From: Bartonella taylorii 8TBB
Lineage (GTDB): Bacteria > Pseudomonadota > Alphaproteobacteria > Rhizobiales > Rhizobiaceae
Direction of reading: 5' to 3'
Assembly: GCF_902825155.1 (NCBI RefSeq)
Contig: NZ_CADEAG010000002.1
Coordinates: 62,001-126,000, forward strand
DNA length: 64,000 nt
In this document: piece by piece, positions 1 to 8,076 of the stretch
Numbering within the stretch: position 1 is the first letter of the stretch
Layout: each line of letters begins with the position of its first letter
Program-made: the position numbers and the translations under genes
Notes under the pieces: model-generated
Told to the model about the DNA's origin: nothing
What the model saw: the letters and a program-made list of their open reading frames with translations, nothing else
Databases searched by the model: none

Positions 1-1
1 A

Positions 2-88
2 CGCGCACAGCTTTTGGAGATGCGGGAAAAGAAGGCAAAAGTCGATGATGATTGTGTTTTAATTCAATCTAACTCAATGACTGGATGA
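2..88 (+). CDS. C-terminal end of an unidentified protein, cut by the window edge
   Basis: An open frame runs from the left edge to a TGA and gives 28 residues ending in NSMTGW. It is rich in Lys, Glu and Asp, which suggests a coiled or basic tail, but it is too short to assign. A strong hairpin terminator follows about 57 bases later, which supports this being a real gene end. It converges on sciP. I cannot name the product; a small gene of the ctrA/sciP neighbourhood is possible but is only a guess. Confidence 0.45.
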   Translation, partial: RAQLLEMREKKAKVDDDCVLIQSNSMTG

Positions 89-144
89 TAAAAGTTTTTA
101 TTTGGAAATCAATACGTTAAGATGTTTATGTTCTGAAAAGATAA

Positions 145-182
145 AAAAACAGCCAAACTCTTATTGAGTTTGGCTGTTTTAA
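145..182. terminator. Bidirectional Rho-independent terminator
   Basis: A near-perfect inverted repeat has a 15-base arm ending in GCCAAACTC, a five-base loop (TTATT) and the matching arm GAGTTTGGC. It is flanked by an A-run on the left and a T-run on the right. It lies between the gene end at 88 (+) and the end of sciP at 223 (-), so it probably serves both convergent genes. Confidence 0.85.
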
Positions 183-222
183 AAATATTTTTAAGCCTTT
201 ATCAGATCATTACCAATGGCAA

Positions 223-498
223 TTAATGCCTGTAATGTTGAATTCTGGTGGTTCGTAATCCAGCTAAACCGTGTTCATCGATCAAACTTTGCCATGAAAG
301 AAATTCTTCTACGGTTAAAGTATAGCGTTGACACGCTTCATCAAGACTTAATAATCCACCTCTGACAGCCGCAACAACTTCAGCTTTGCGACGGATTACC
401 CAACGCCGTGTTGTTTTTGGCGGTAGATCGGCCATTGTCAGTGGGCCTCCATCTGGCCCAATAACATATTTCATTTGTGTTTTTATCAAAGTAGTCAT
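223..498 (-). CDS. sciP: CtrA inhibitor SciP (DUF1153 family)
   Basis: This 91-residue protein matches the SciP/DUF1153 family over nearly its whole length. Diagnostic stretches are KYVIGPDGGPLTMADLPP near residue 10, RRWVIRRKAEVVAAV at about 31-45, and the helix-turn-helix-like region SLDEACQRYTLTVEEFLSW at about 51-69. In Caulobacter and its relatives SciP binds the master cell-cycle regulator CtrA and blocks transcription from CtrA-activated promoters. The length is normal for the family. The ATG at 498 is preceded by AGAGG at good spacing. The gene stands alone, divergent from mnmA and convergent with the partial gene at the left edge. That the CtrA-inhibitor role holds here is inferred from family membership. 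Confidence 0.93.
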   Translation of the reverse strand: MTTLIKTQMKYVIGPDGGPLTMADLPPKTTRRWVIRRKAEVVAAVRGGLLSLDEACQRYTLTVEEFLSWQSLIDEHGLAGLRTTRIQHYRH

Positions 499-864
499 TA
501 TATCCTCTACCTTTAGTCAAGGACTCGATTCGTTTGTAAAACTTGAAATTTAAAAAAGAGCTAAACGCGTTGAAAAAAAATTAACAAAATGGGTAAGCGC
601 GTAAAATATGATGCAAAACAAAGTGCATAGAATAATATTTTGCAATATTTTTGTCTGATTTTTTAAAAAGAGCAAAAAGGATTTGCATTGTGCCTTATTT
701 CTATCACTCTTTTTTGTTTGCAGCCGCTTTTAAGGAAATGATGCTATTGGTTGTGGAAAGGATAAAAAAACAATATAAAAGGACAATGAATAGCATAAAA
801 AGCAATGAACTAGCACGTATAAGGGCATTAACGAACGGGTGTCTATTAAATAGAGAATGAATAC
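499..864. other. Intergenic region between sciP and mnmA
   Basis: This AT-rich spacer between two divergent genes must carry both promoters. A TTG-started frame of 69 codons at 651-860 has no family resemblance and no ribosome site, so I do not call it. I see no RNA gene or terminator here. Confidence 0.5.
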
Positions 865-2073
865 ATGTTTTTGAATAGTCTTGATTTGCCAGGATCACCT
901 GAGAATTCTCGCATTGTTGTAGCAATGTCGGGGGGAGTTGATTCATCGGTTGTTGCAGGTCTCTTAAAAAAGGAGGGATATGATGTCATTGGCATTACGT
1001 TGCAACTTTATGATCATGGTGCTGCAACACATCGGGTGGGGTCGTGTTGTGCTGGGCAAGATATCGAAGATGCGCGTCGCGTAGCGGAGACACTGGGGAT
1101 ACCTTACTATGTTCTTGATTATGAAGAGCGATTTCGCGAAGCTGTGATTAATCCTTTTGCAGAAAGTTATGCACATGGAGAAACGCCCATACCTTGCGTG
1201 GCCTGCAATCAAACTGTCAAGTTTGCTGATTTATTAGCAACTGCGCGTGAGTTGGGGGCAGATGCTTTGGCAACAGGGCATTATATTCGCTCGCGTCCCC
1301 ATGGAGTACATCGGGCGCTCTTTCGTCCTCTCGATGCTGATCGCGATCAGAGTTATTTTCTTTTTGCAACGACACAAGAGCAGATTGATTATCTGCGTTT
1401 TCCACTTGGTGATCTTCCGAAAGCACGTGTTCGTGAAATAGCAGCAGAAATGGGTTTTGTTGTTGCCAATAAGCATGACAGCCAAGATATTTGTTTTGTT
1501 CCGCAAGGAAAATATTCTGATGTTATCACAAAATTACGTCCAGAAGCAGCTAATCCTGGGGTTATTGTGCATATTGATGGACAGATTTTAGGAAAACATT
1601 CGGGAATTGTTAATTATACTGTTGGTCAGCGTCGTGGTATTGGTGTTGCAACGGGTGAAGCGCTTTATGTGATTTATCTCGATGTAGAAAATGCGCGTGT
1701 TATTGTTGGACCACGTGAAATGCTGGAAACACATAAGCTTTTTTTGCGTGACGTAAATTGGCTTGGTGATGAGCAATTAGATAATTTCCCTTCTGATGGT
1801 ATTGAGGTAGCTGTAAAAGTTCGTTCAACACGTCCGCCCCATCTTGCTCGCGTATATTATCAGGACGGTATTTTTTCCGTTGAATTGTTGGAACGTGAAA
1901 ACGGTGTGGCGCCAGGGCAAGCTTGTGTTCTTTATGATGGAAATGGTGATGGAGCACGTGTTCTTGGAGGTGGTTTTGTTACTCATTCAGAACGTGATGC
2001 CGGTGCTGAAGTGATGTTGAAGCGCGTTTTGTGTAATCTGGAAACAAAAGCTACTGTTTCTTCCAAAATTTAA
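865..2073 (+). CDS. mnmA: tRNA-specific 2-thiouridylase MnmA
   Basis: MnmA adenylates and thiolates U34 of the wobble position in tRNA-Lys, -Glu and -Gln, taking sulfur from a persulfide relay in the cytoplasm. The PP-loop SGGVDSS lies at residues 22-28. The two catalytic cysteines fall in the expected contexts: CVACN near residue 111 and [10 protein letters not shown] near residue 210. The C-terminal part has the usual [12 protein letters not shown] stretch and the final beta-barrel with GQACVLYDG. At 402 residues it is slightly longer than the family norm because of a short N-terminal lead before the PP-loop. The start is ATG 865. The gene appears to be monocistronic, and the next gene points toward it. 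Confidence 0.96.
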   Translation: MFLNSLDLPGSPENSRIVVAMSGGVDSSVVAGLLKKEGYDVIGITLQLYDHGAATHRVGSCCAGQDIEDARRVAETLGIPYYVLDYEERFREAVINPFAESYAHGETPIPCVACNQTVKFADLLATARELGADALATGHYIRSRPHGVHRALFRPLDADRDQSYFLFATTQEQIDYLRFPLGDLPKARVREIAAEMGFVVANKHDSQDICFVPQGKYSDVITKLRPEAANPGVIVHIDGQILGKHSGIVNYTVGQRRGIGVATGEALYVIYLDVENARVIVGPREMLETHKLFLRDVNWLGDEQLDNFPSDGIEVAVKVRSTRPPHLARVYYQDGIFSVELLERENGVAPGQACVLYDGNGDGARVLGGGFVTHSERDAGAEVMLKRVLCNLETKATVSSKI

Positions 2074-2144
2074 ACAACCGTTTCTTATAAATAAAAGTGG
2101 TATCTTCATCGGATATTTTTTATAAATTAAAATATTATCAATCT

Positions 2145-2960
2145 TTAATAGAGTTTATAAGAATCGCTAAAATGGGCGAGGGCAATACCTGATGCTGTGG
2201 CTACATTGAGGCTGTCGAAGCCATGAGCCATTGGAATACGTAAGGTGTCTGATTTTTGTAGTACATGGCTTGGTAAGCCATCCCCTTCTGTTCCCAAAAT
2301 AAGGGCTGTCCTTTTTGTTATTTTTGCTTGTTTTAGAGTGCATGGGCTAGAGGGAGAAAGCGCATAAAGATGAAAGTCTACATCGTGTAAAGCTGTTATA
2401 ATGTTATTAATATCGGCGCCTTGTGTATAGGGTATCTTGAGAGTTGCACCAGCAGAAACTCTGATTGATTTGCGGTAAAGTGGATCGCATGAGGTTTTGT
2501 CAACGATAATGCCATTACTGGCAAAGGCAGCTGCATTACGAAAAATAGCACCCATATTATCGTGATTAGAGATGCCACATAAAACTAGAATCAAGGCTTT
2601 TTCTGGAAGATCTTGTAAAAAATTTTGTAATGATAGTAGCGTTTTGCGTTTACCGATACCGAGCACACCACGATGAACATGGAATCCAGCAATATTATCC
2701 ATGACTTTTTGTGGAACGCAATAAATGGGGCATGTTGGCTGTGTTTCTCTTAAAAGGGGCATAAGTCCAGGAAGACGTTCTGTCACAATAAGCAGAGAGA
2801 GAGCAGAAAATTCTTTTGAATGCAGCAATGCCGACAATGTTACTTTGCCTTCAGCAATAAATTGATGTTGCCGTCCAACAAGATCTTTTTCACGGATATT
2901 GTGATAGTCTCTCAAACGTGGATCATCAGTTTCGTAGATTGTGGTGATGTTCAAATACAT
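2145..2960 (-). CDS. TrmH/SpoU-family RNA 2'-O-methyltransferase
   Basis: This 271-residue protein has the SPOUT (knotted) methyltransferase fold. An N-terminal substrate-binding region (residues 1-100) is followed by the three SpoU motifs: the NHDNMGAIFRNAAAF motif near residue 130, LILGTEGDGLPSHVL near 220, and IPMAHGFDSLNVATASGIAL near the C-terminus. Such enzymes methylate the ribose 2'-OH of tRNA or rRNA using S-adenosylmethionine. The exact substrate cannot be told from sequence. The gene converges on mnmA with a 71-base gap. The ATG at 2960 lacks a clear Shine-Dalgarno sequence, but the N-terminal residues YLNITTI and RLRDYHNIREKDLV look like the natural family start. Confidence 0.9.
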   Translation of the reverse strand: MYLNITTIYETDDPRLRDYHNIREKDLVGRQHQFIAEGKVTLSALLHSKEFSALSLLIVTERLPGLMPLLRETQPTCPIYCVPQKVMDNIAGFHVHRGVLGIGKRKTLLSLQNFLQDLPEKALILVLCGISNHDNMGAIFRNAAAFASNGIIVDKTSCDPLYRKSIRVSAGATLKIPYTQGADINNIITALHDVDFHLYALSPSSPCTLKQAKITKRTALILGTEGDGLPSHVLQKSDTLRIPMAHGFDSLNVATASGIALAHFSDSYKLY

Positions 2961-3072
2961 ATGGAGCTTTTAATGTTCTTTTTTCTAAATTGCCAGATGT
3001 TAAATATTTGCTTTATTTTTGAAGAGTTAAGACGAAAAACAACATTATTTTAAACCTAAAGTAGAATTTATG

Positions 3073-3101
3073 TTGACATAACACAACCATTAGTATACAT
3101 A
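3073..3101 (+). promoter_or_regulatory. Sigma-70-type promoter for the sRNA candidate
   Basis: A perfect TTGACA (3073-3078) is followed after 17 bases by TACATA (3096-3101), with an overlapping TATACA two bases earlier. A start near 3108 would lead straight into the hairpins of the RNA candidate. No protein start follows within 500 bases. Confidence 0.6.
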
Positions 3102-3107
3102 GAAAAT

Positions 3108-3240
3108 ACCGAGGGCGGTACAATGTATTTTGTTTTCGCATCGGGTGCAGGGTTTTAGGTCCCCGCTATTTCCTGAGCTCTGCATACCCTTAATTCCTAA
3201 GGGAAAAGAATCTGGGTCCCCAATGCCCAGATTCTTTTTT
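3108..3240 (+). ncRNA. Candidate structured small RNA, family unassigned
   Basis: A stretch of about 130 bases lies between a strong promoter and a strong terminator and has no open frame. It shows a 5' hairpin (TACCG/CGGTA, 3107-3120). A long arm pairs GGGTGCAGGG (3143-3152) with CTCTGCATACCC (3178-3189) with one 2-base bulge. A third hairpin, CCCTTA/TAAGGG (3187-3203), competes with the base of the long arm. The terminator hairpin closes the molecule. The GC content is well above that of the flanks, as is usual for structured RNA in AT-rich genomes. It lacks the features I would expect of SRP RNA or of the tmRNA tag. A 6S-like RNA or a cis-acting leader cannot be excluded, but the downstream gene starts 445 bases beyond the terminator. 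Confidence 0.6.
3204..3240 (+). terminator. Rho-independent terminator of the sRNA candidate
   Basis: A 13-base-pair perfect stem (AAAAGAATCTGGG with CCCAGATTCTTTT) surrounds a 9-base loop and ends in a T-run. Confidence 0.85.
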
Positions 3241-3685
3241 GGGGTATCCTTTTTTCGTCGCTGAAAATAGTTTTTAAGTTGTTTTAGCAGTCATATTTTT
3301 TGATAGAGTTGAAGTGTAAGGTTGCAACAGAATGTTAAGCGATCTTTTTACGCTGTGCGCAATTATATTAATTTGTTGAATGGCTTTATGATTATAAAAA
3401 AGATTGAATGATGATGTTTGAGAGTGATGCATTTGAGAAAAAATAACAAGTGATTTCTCTTAAGAGCTGTTGGTTTGAATCATATCCGTGTTACTCCTAT
3501 TCATTGTATTATACTGAGTATAAGTAGAGAGCAGTTGTTATAATAACAATGGTGCGCTGTGAGAGTCATTGATTGTATTATGAAATTTCTGTGATATTGG
3601 AGAAATATTGGCGATATGTCAAAAATATCATAGGGTATATGGTTAAAAGTGTTATTTCTTATAACCTGAAGAAAAGGGTGTGGTT
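3241..3685. other. Intergenic region without recognisable genes
   Basis: This AT-rich stretch lies between the sRNA terminator and the cation transporter gene. I see no open frame with family resemblance, no RNA and no clear repeat. The promoter of the transporter gene should lie in its right part. Confidence 0.5.
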
Positions 3686-4594
3686 ATGGATGTAAAAATC
3701 AATATACAAAGCTTAACCTTATACTCTATTTTCGTTGCTTGTATCGTTTTTGCTTTGAAATATTGGGCATATTACATTACTGATTCCGTTGCACTTTATT
3801 CTGATGCTTTAGAATCGATCGTAAATATACTTGCTGCATTAGCAGCGTGGTGGGCTGTTAAAATCAGTCTGAAGCCTGCGGATCATGATCATCCTTTTGG
3901 ACATCATAAGGCGGAATACTTTTCTGCAATTCTTGAAGGAATCCTGATCATTATTGCGGCAATTATTATTTTAAGAGAAGCATGGATGGCTCTTTCAACC
4001 GTTAAATTATTGCAGAAGCCTGGAATATGGCTCGTTATTCATCTTGTTGCAAGTGTTATAAATTACATGTGGGGCTGGGTTCTGATGCGGCAGGGGAAAA
4101 TTCATCGATCACCAGCTCTTAAAGCTGATGGAATGCATTTCATGACAGATGTTTTTACGTCACTTGCCATTTTAATTGGTTTGGTTGCTGGTTTTGTGGG
4201 TGGATGGAGTGTCTTGGACCCGATTTTAGCGATAATTGTTGGGGTTAATATTCTTTTACAAGGCTGGAAGGTGATTAGGAGTGCGGTTCAAGGGTTAATG
4301 GATGTTGGAGTTGAATTGAATGAAAATATGCGCATTCGGGAGCTTATTTCTGCAAATGCGCATGGTGCACTTGAAGTCCATGATTTGCTTACGCGTGTTG
4401 CTGGTAGAGTTACTTTTATAGAGTTTCATTTGGTTGTTCCAGCTGCAATGTCGGTAGGAGAAGCACATCAGATTTGCGATAAAATTGAAGGGGTTCTTCA
4501 AAAAGAGTTTGATAATGTGCGTATTTCTATTCATGTTGAGCCTGAAAATGAAGCTAAGTTACCCTTGGGCACGACGGTGGTTCCTTTTATATAA
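3686..4594 (+). CDS. Cation diffusion facilitator (CDF) family metal transporter
   Basis: The product is about 302 residues: an N-terminal domain of six membrane helices and a cytoplasmic C-terminal domain. CDF exporters move Zn2+, Fe2+ or Mn2+ out of the cytoplasm in exchange for protons. Family hallmarks are SDALES in helix 2 (near residue 38), the loop DHDHPFGHHKAEYFS (near 69), and LKADGMHFMTDVFTS in helix 5 (near 150), whose HxxxD residues belong to the transport site. The C-terminal domain has the usual VHDLLTR and IHVEPE stretches. A GTG at 3680 is possible, but GAAAAGGG sits seven bases before ATG 3686, so I choose the latter. The metal is not predictable from sequence alone; the iron/zinc FieF-like branch is most similar by eye. 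Confidence 0.9.
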   Translation: MDVKINIQSLTLYSIFVACIVFALKYWAYYITDSVALYSDALESIVNILAALAAWWAVKISLKPADHDHPFGHHKAEYFSAILEGILIIIAAIIILREAWMALSTVKLLQKPGIWLVIHLVASVINYMWGWVLMRQGKIHRSPALKADGMHFMTDVFTSLAILIGLVAGFVGGWSVLDPILAIIVGVNILLQGWKVIRSAVQGLMDVGVELNENMRIRELISANAHGALEVHDLLTRVAGRVTFIEFHLVVPAAMSVGEAHQICDKIEGVLQKEFDNVRISIHVEPENEAKLPLGTTVVPFI

Positions 4595-4824
4595 AAAGAT
4601 TTTCCCCAATTATCTGTAGAAGCGTAAACATTGTTTTTTAGGATAGTGATATAAAGCTTGATGATACACACTCGAGAGGAACTAATCTGTAATCAGAGAT
4701 GGTTAAAAACTTTCTTCTTTTAGGGTGAAGAAGAGGCAAAATTATTATTTAAAGGAATATGAATTAAAAGATATTTTCGTTTTTTGCTTGTTTTTACAAC
4801 TTTTGGGCTATTCTTATAGATTGT

Positions 4825-5727
4825 TTAAAGATTAATTATTTCAGTACACGCTATTTCATTTTTTTGATTGATAAGATTATAGCGTTGCAGCTGACAGTTC
4901 CAGCGATGGTGAAAGCGCTCAATGGAAAATAAATTGAAACCTGCGGGTGGTTTTTTGTCACCAAAAGCCTGTGATGCGGAAGCAACACCAACAATAGGAA
5001 TTTTTCCTATTGTTCCTTCAATGACCTTTAGTGTGGGTAAATGGGTATGACCGTGAAGAACAAGTTCACAGCCATGATGTTTTATAACATCTAGAAAACG
5101 CTCGATGCCCCATAATTTTTTATGCCAAGAGGTTGCATGATGAAAGGGAGGATGATGTATCATGACGACACGAAACAGATCGCGTGCTGCTGCTTCGTTT
5201 AAAAGTTGTGATAAAGCTTTCGCTTGCATTTTACCAAAATAACCAAAAGCTTGAAAAGGTGGTGTAGCGATGGCTGAGCAAGCGCCTATAATGGCAATAT
5301 TCTTGCGAATGCGCATATAAGGAAAGGGAAGGGAAGGTTTTTGAGGGGGATCACTTGAGATCCAAGGTTGAAAGAGAGTACAGGCTTTCAGAAATGCTCC
5401 ACGGACATAGGCGTCATGATTGCCAAATGTTAAAGAAATATTTTGAGGCTGTCCTTGGTTAAGCAACCAATTATGTGCTTGTTCAAATTCTTTGTCGAGA
5501 GCAAGATTGACAAGATCACCAGAGATTACAAGATGATCAGGATTTGTCTTGTTTAAGGTATCCATTAAAGATTCTAGGACATTGGTTGCCATTTGGCTCT
5601 TACGTTTTCTTTGCCAATTAAGATAGCCAGTAAGGCGTTTGCCAAAAAGTTCAAATAGGGAAGGTTGCGGCAAAGGTGAAAGATGCACATCCGATATATG
5701 AGCAAGATAAAACATAAGCGTTAGCAT
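4825..5727 (-). CDS. Calcineurin-like metallophosphoesterase
   Basis: This 300-residue protein has the classical two-metal phosphoesterase motifs in order: DVHLS near residue 14, ISGDLVN near 69, FGNHDAY near 101, MIHHPPFH near 190, and LHGHTHLP near 226. The family cleaves phosphomonoesters or phosphodiesters, including cyclic nucleotides, nucleotides and lipid precursors. The substrate is not predictable here. No signal peptide is evident. An in-frame ATG at 5715 (starting MFYLAHISDVH) is an equally good start, because motif I begins at once after it. The gene stands alone between the cation transporter and the MoxR operon. Confidence 0.88.
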   Translation of the reverse strand: MLTLMFYLAHISDVHLSPLPQPSLFELFGKRLTGYLNWQRKRKSQMATNVLESLMDTLNKTNPDHLVISGDLVNLALDKEFEQAHNWLLNQGQPQNISLTFGNHDAYVRGAFLKACTLFQPWISSDPPQKPSLPFPYMRIRKNIAIIGACSAIATPPFQAFGYFGKMQAKALSQLLNEAAARDLFRVVMIHHPPFHHATSWHKKLWGIERFLDVIKHHGCELVLHGHTHLPTLKVIEGTIGKIPIVGVASASQAFGDKKPPAGFNLFSIERFHHRWNCQLQRYNLINQKNEIACTEIINL

Positions 5728-5979
5728 AACGTTGAAAACGATTTAGGCAATAAAAAAATTATAAAACAACCCAGTGCTTTTGGGAGGAAAGAGAGGATTG
5801 TGAAATAAAAAAATAGTTTGTTGTGACTGTAAGAAAAACCTTTGGAGAATTTATGCTTCATTGGTTTTTGGATGATAAAAAGGGAGTATGATACTCTGCG
5901 TTATTATTTAACTCATCGGTGTATATTTTTTTGTAGGATGCATTGCATTTTTAGATTGCTGCATAAATTCTCAAGTTTT

Positions 5980-8076
5980 TTAACGGCTTTCACGATACCA
6001 CATGCTGTTTAATAGTAAAAGACAAGCAAGGAGTGCAAAGAAACCGGAAAAGATCGAAAAATGAAAAGTATTGATTAAACGGGTCTGTGTTGCTTCTTTC
6101 AGAATAATTGAATGAGAAGAAAGAGATGTTGGGCTTTTTGGGGATTGAATTACCTTGAGAGGAGGAAGATGAATGCTTCCTCTTTCTTTGTTGTATAAAC
6201 GCGTGATATGTCCGCCAGTGTGTTTACTGATAGGGGCTAATTTTTCTTCCGTTGAAATTAAGTCAAACAATTCGAGATTATCAAATATCCCTACAGAAGA
6301 AAGCGCTGTTAGATTGCCATTTTTGATGGTAAAAATCCCTGTTTCATTCGTATTAATAGTTGCTGTAAAGACACCTTCTTGTTCTTTTGTAAGGATAATA
6401 TTTTCTTTTTTTCCAGAAGGAAAAGTTATTTCGGCTGGCTCTGGGTGATCTTTGAGCGTTTGGCGGTGAATCATTAAACGATGTTGGTCGCTGGTGGTAC
6501 TTAACTTTTCTTCTTCAAGTTCTGGTTCTTTCATAAGCCAATGGGCAATTCGGCGATAAAGAGCTGCATAAGGTCCTCCTCCTTCAAAGCCTCTTGCCCA
6601 CAGCCAACTTTCGTCGGAGAGTAACATGCCTACACGTCCTTTACCAACATGGGAAAGAAGTAAAAGTGGTTGTTCATCAGCTCCTTTCATGAGAGAAGTG
6701 CCTTTGTGTCTGTTTTGAATGGCAATTTGTCGCATCCATTGCCCCCACTGAGAGGCTGGATCAGTGGGTGTTGCAAGCCCTCTTGTGACAGGATGACGTT
6801 CACCGTCTTTAGTTAATTGGGGGCGAAAAGGTTTTTGAATAATAACACCATTTGGTAGTGCGGGCAGGATGCTTATTAAAGGTGTTTTCGCAAGCGAGTT
6901 TTGTTGAGTAAATTCAGGCCCTGTTACCATTAGCAACGCGCCACCCTTTTGTACATATTGCGCGATATAATCATAATAGATTAATGGAAGAACAGCAGAA
7001 TGTTGGTAGCCGTCAAGGATGATGAGATCAAAATTCCCGATCTCTTCAACAAAGAGTTTTCTTGTAGGAAAGACTACAAGTGATAATTGGCTCAATGGCG
7101 TATTATCTGCTTTGTTCGGAGGACGCAAAATAGTAAAATGAACAAGATCAATATTGGAATCACCTTTCAAAAGATCACGCCATGTCCGTTCACCATTGTA
7201 AGGTGCTCCTGAAATAAGGAGGACACGCAAATTTTCTCTGATTCCTTCAATAATAGTTATGGCACGGTTGTTTTCAAAGCTTAATTCACCTTTGTGCGCA
7301 TTAGTAGTAACTTGGATGATGTTTTTTTCAGCATGAAGAAGAGTGATTTCAGTTTGAAAAATAATACCAGGAGTTACAGTATAATGGCCAACTTCTTGTC
7401 CATTGATACTTATAGTAATGTCTGCTTGCGTTGGTAGAGATTCTTTGGGTTTTCCTTTATCTTCTACCAAGATGGAGAGCATTTGTGGTTTGTTAATAAG
7501 GGCAAAGCGGGGAGGAGAAATAAATTTGATTTGGCGGTCAAATTCATCTGATCTTCCTGTTATAAGGGCATTGACAGGTGCTTTATGGTGAAGTTCTGAG
7601 AGAGGCGGAATGTCATGGACTTGCCCATCAGTGATGAAGATTGTACCTGCATAACGAGATGGTGGGACATCAGATAGCGCTTGTGTTAAGGCATTAAACA
7701 AATTTGTTGAGTGGGCATATTGATTATCAGCAAGTTTTCCAGCCTCAATAAATCGTGGTTCAAATTGCGGATAATGCGCCAATGCATTGGTTAATTGCGC
7801 GCGTGCTGTGTCACTATCACTTGTGCGTGTGCCAAATGTTTGGCTTTTGCTGCGATCAATGACAATGCCTACAGTGCTTTTAACTGGTTCACGTTGCTCT
7901 TTTATGATCATGGGATTAAGCAGAGCAAGAATCAATGAGAACAATGCCATCAGCCGCAATAAAGAGCCTTGGCGTTGTGTAACAAAGCCAATAATGACGA
8001 ACACGGTAGATAATCCACTTAAGAGGAGAATCCAAGAGAGTGGTAAAAAAGGCTGAAAAGTGATGAATGCTATCAT
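5980..8076 (-). CDS. Large membrane-anchored VWA-like protein of the MoxR operon
   Basis: The product is 698 residues. Two N-terminal membrane helices (about 8-30 and 37-58) precede a periplasmic or cytoplasmic body, and a last helix lies near residues 665-690. A degenerate von Willebrand A-like start is visible as VGIVIDRSKSQ near residue 88, with a DxSxS metal-site pattern. A class I glutamine-amidotransferase-like (DJ-1/ThuA-like) region surrounds FDLIILDGYQHSAVLP and GGALLMVTGPEF at about 340-400. This arrangement is typical of the last gene of alphaproteobacterial MoxR-DUF58-DUF4159 operons. Its ATG overlaps the upstream stop by four bases (ATGA), so the genes are translationally coupled. 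No enzymatic role is established for the family. By analogy with BatA/B-type aerotolerance operons it may assemble or stabilise envelope complexes; that is inference. Confidence 0.8.
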   Translation of the reverse strand: MIAFITFQPFLPLSWILLLSGLSTVFVIIGFVTQRQGSLLRLMALFSLILALLNPMIIKEQREPVKSTVGIVIDRSKSQTFGTRTSDSDTARAQLTNALAHYPQFEPRFIEAGKLADNQYAHSTNLFNALTQALSDVPPSRYAGTIFITDGQVHDIPPLSELHHKAPVNALITGRSDEFDRQIKFISPPRFALINKPQMLSILVEDKGKPKESLPTQADITISINGQEVGHYTVTPGIIFQTEITLLHAEKNIIQVTTNAHKGELSFENNRAITIIEGIRENLRVLLISGAPYNGERTWRDLLKGDSNIDLVHFTILRPPNKADNTPLSQLSLVVFPTRKLFVEEIGNFDLIILDGYQHSAVLPLIYYDYIAQYVQKGGALLMVTGPEFTQQNSLAKTPLISILPALPNGVIIQKPFRPQLTKDGERHPVTRGLATPTDPASQWGQWMRQIAIQNRHKGTSLMKGADEQPLLLLSHVGKGRVGMLLSDESWLWARGFEGGGPYAALYRRIAHWLMKEPELEEEKLSTTSDQHRLMIHRQTLKDHPEPAEITFPSGKKENIILTKEQEGVFTATINTNETGIFTIKNGNLTALSSVGIFDNLELFDLISTEEKLAPISKHTGGHITRLYNKERGSIHLPPLKVIQSPKSPTSLSSHSIILKEATQTRLINTFHFSIFSGFFALLACLLLLNSMWYRESR

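Noticed and set aside
651-860. 69-codon frame upstream of mnmA as a small protein
   Set aside because: It needs a TTG start without a ribosome site, has no family resemblance and is of the length expected by chance in this spacer.
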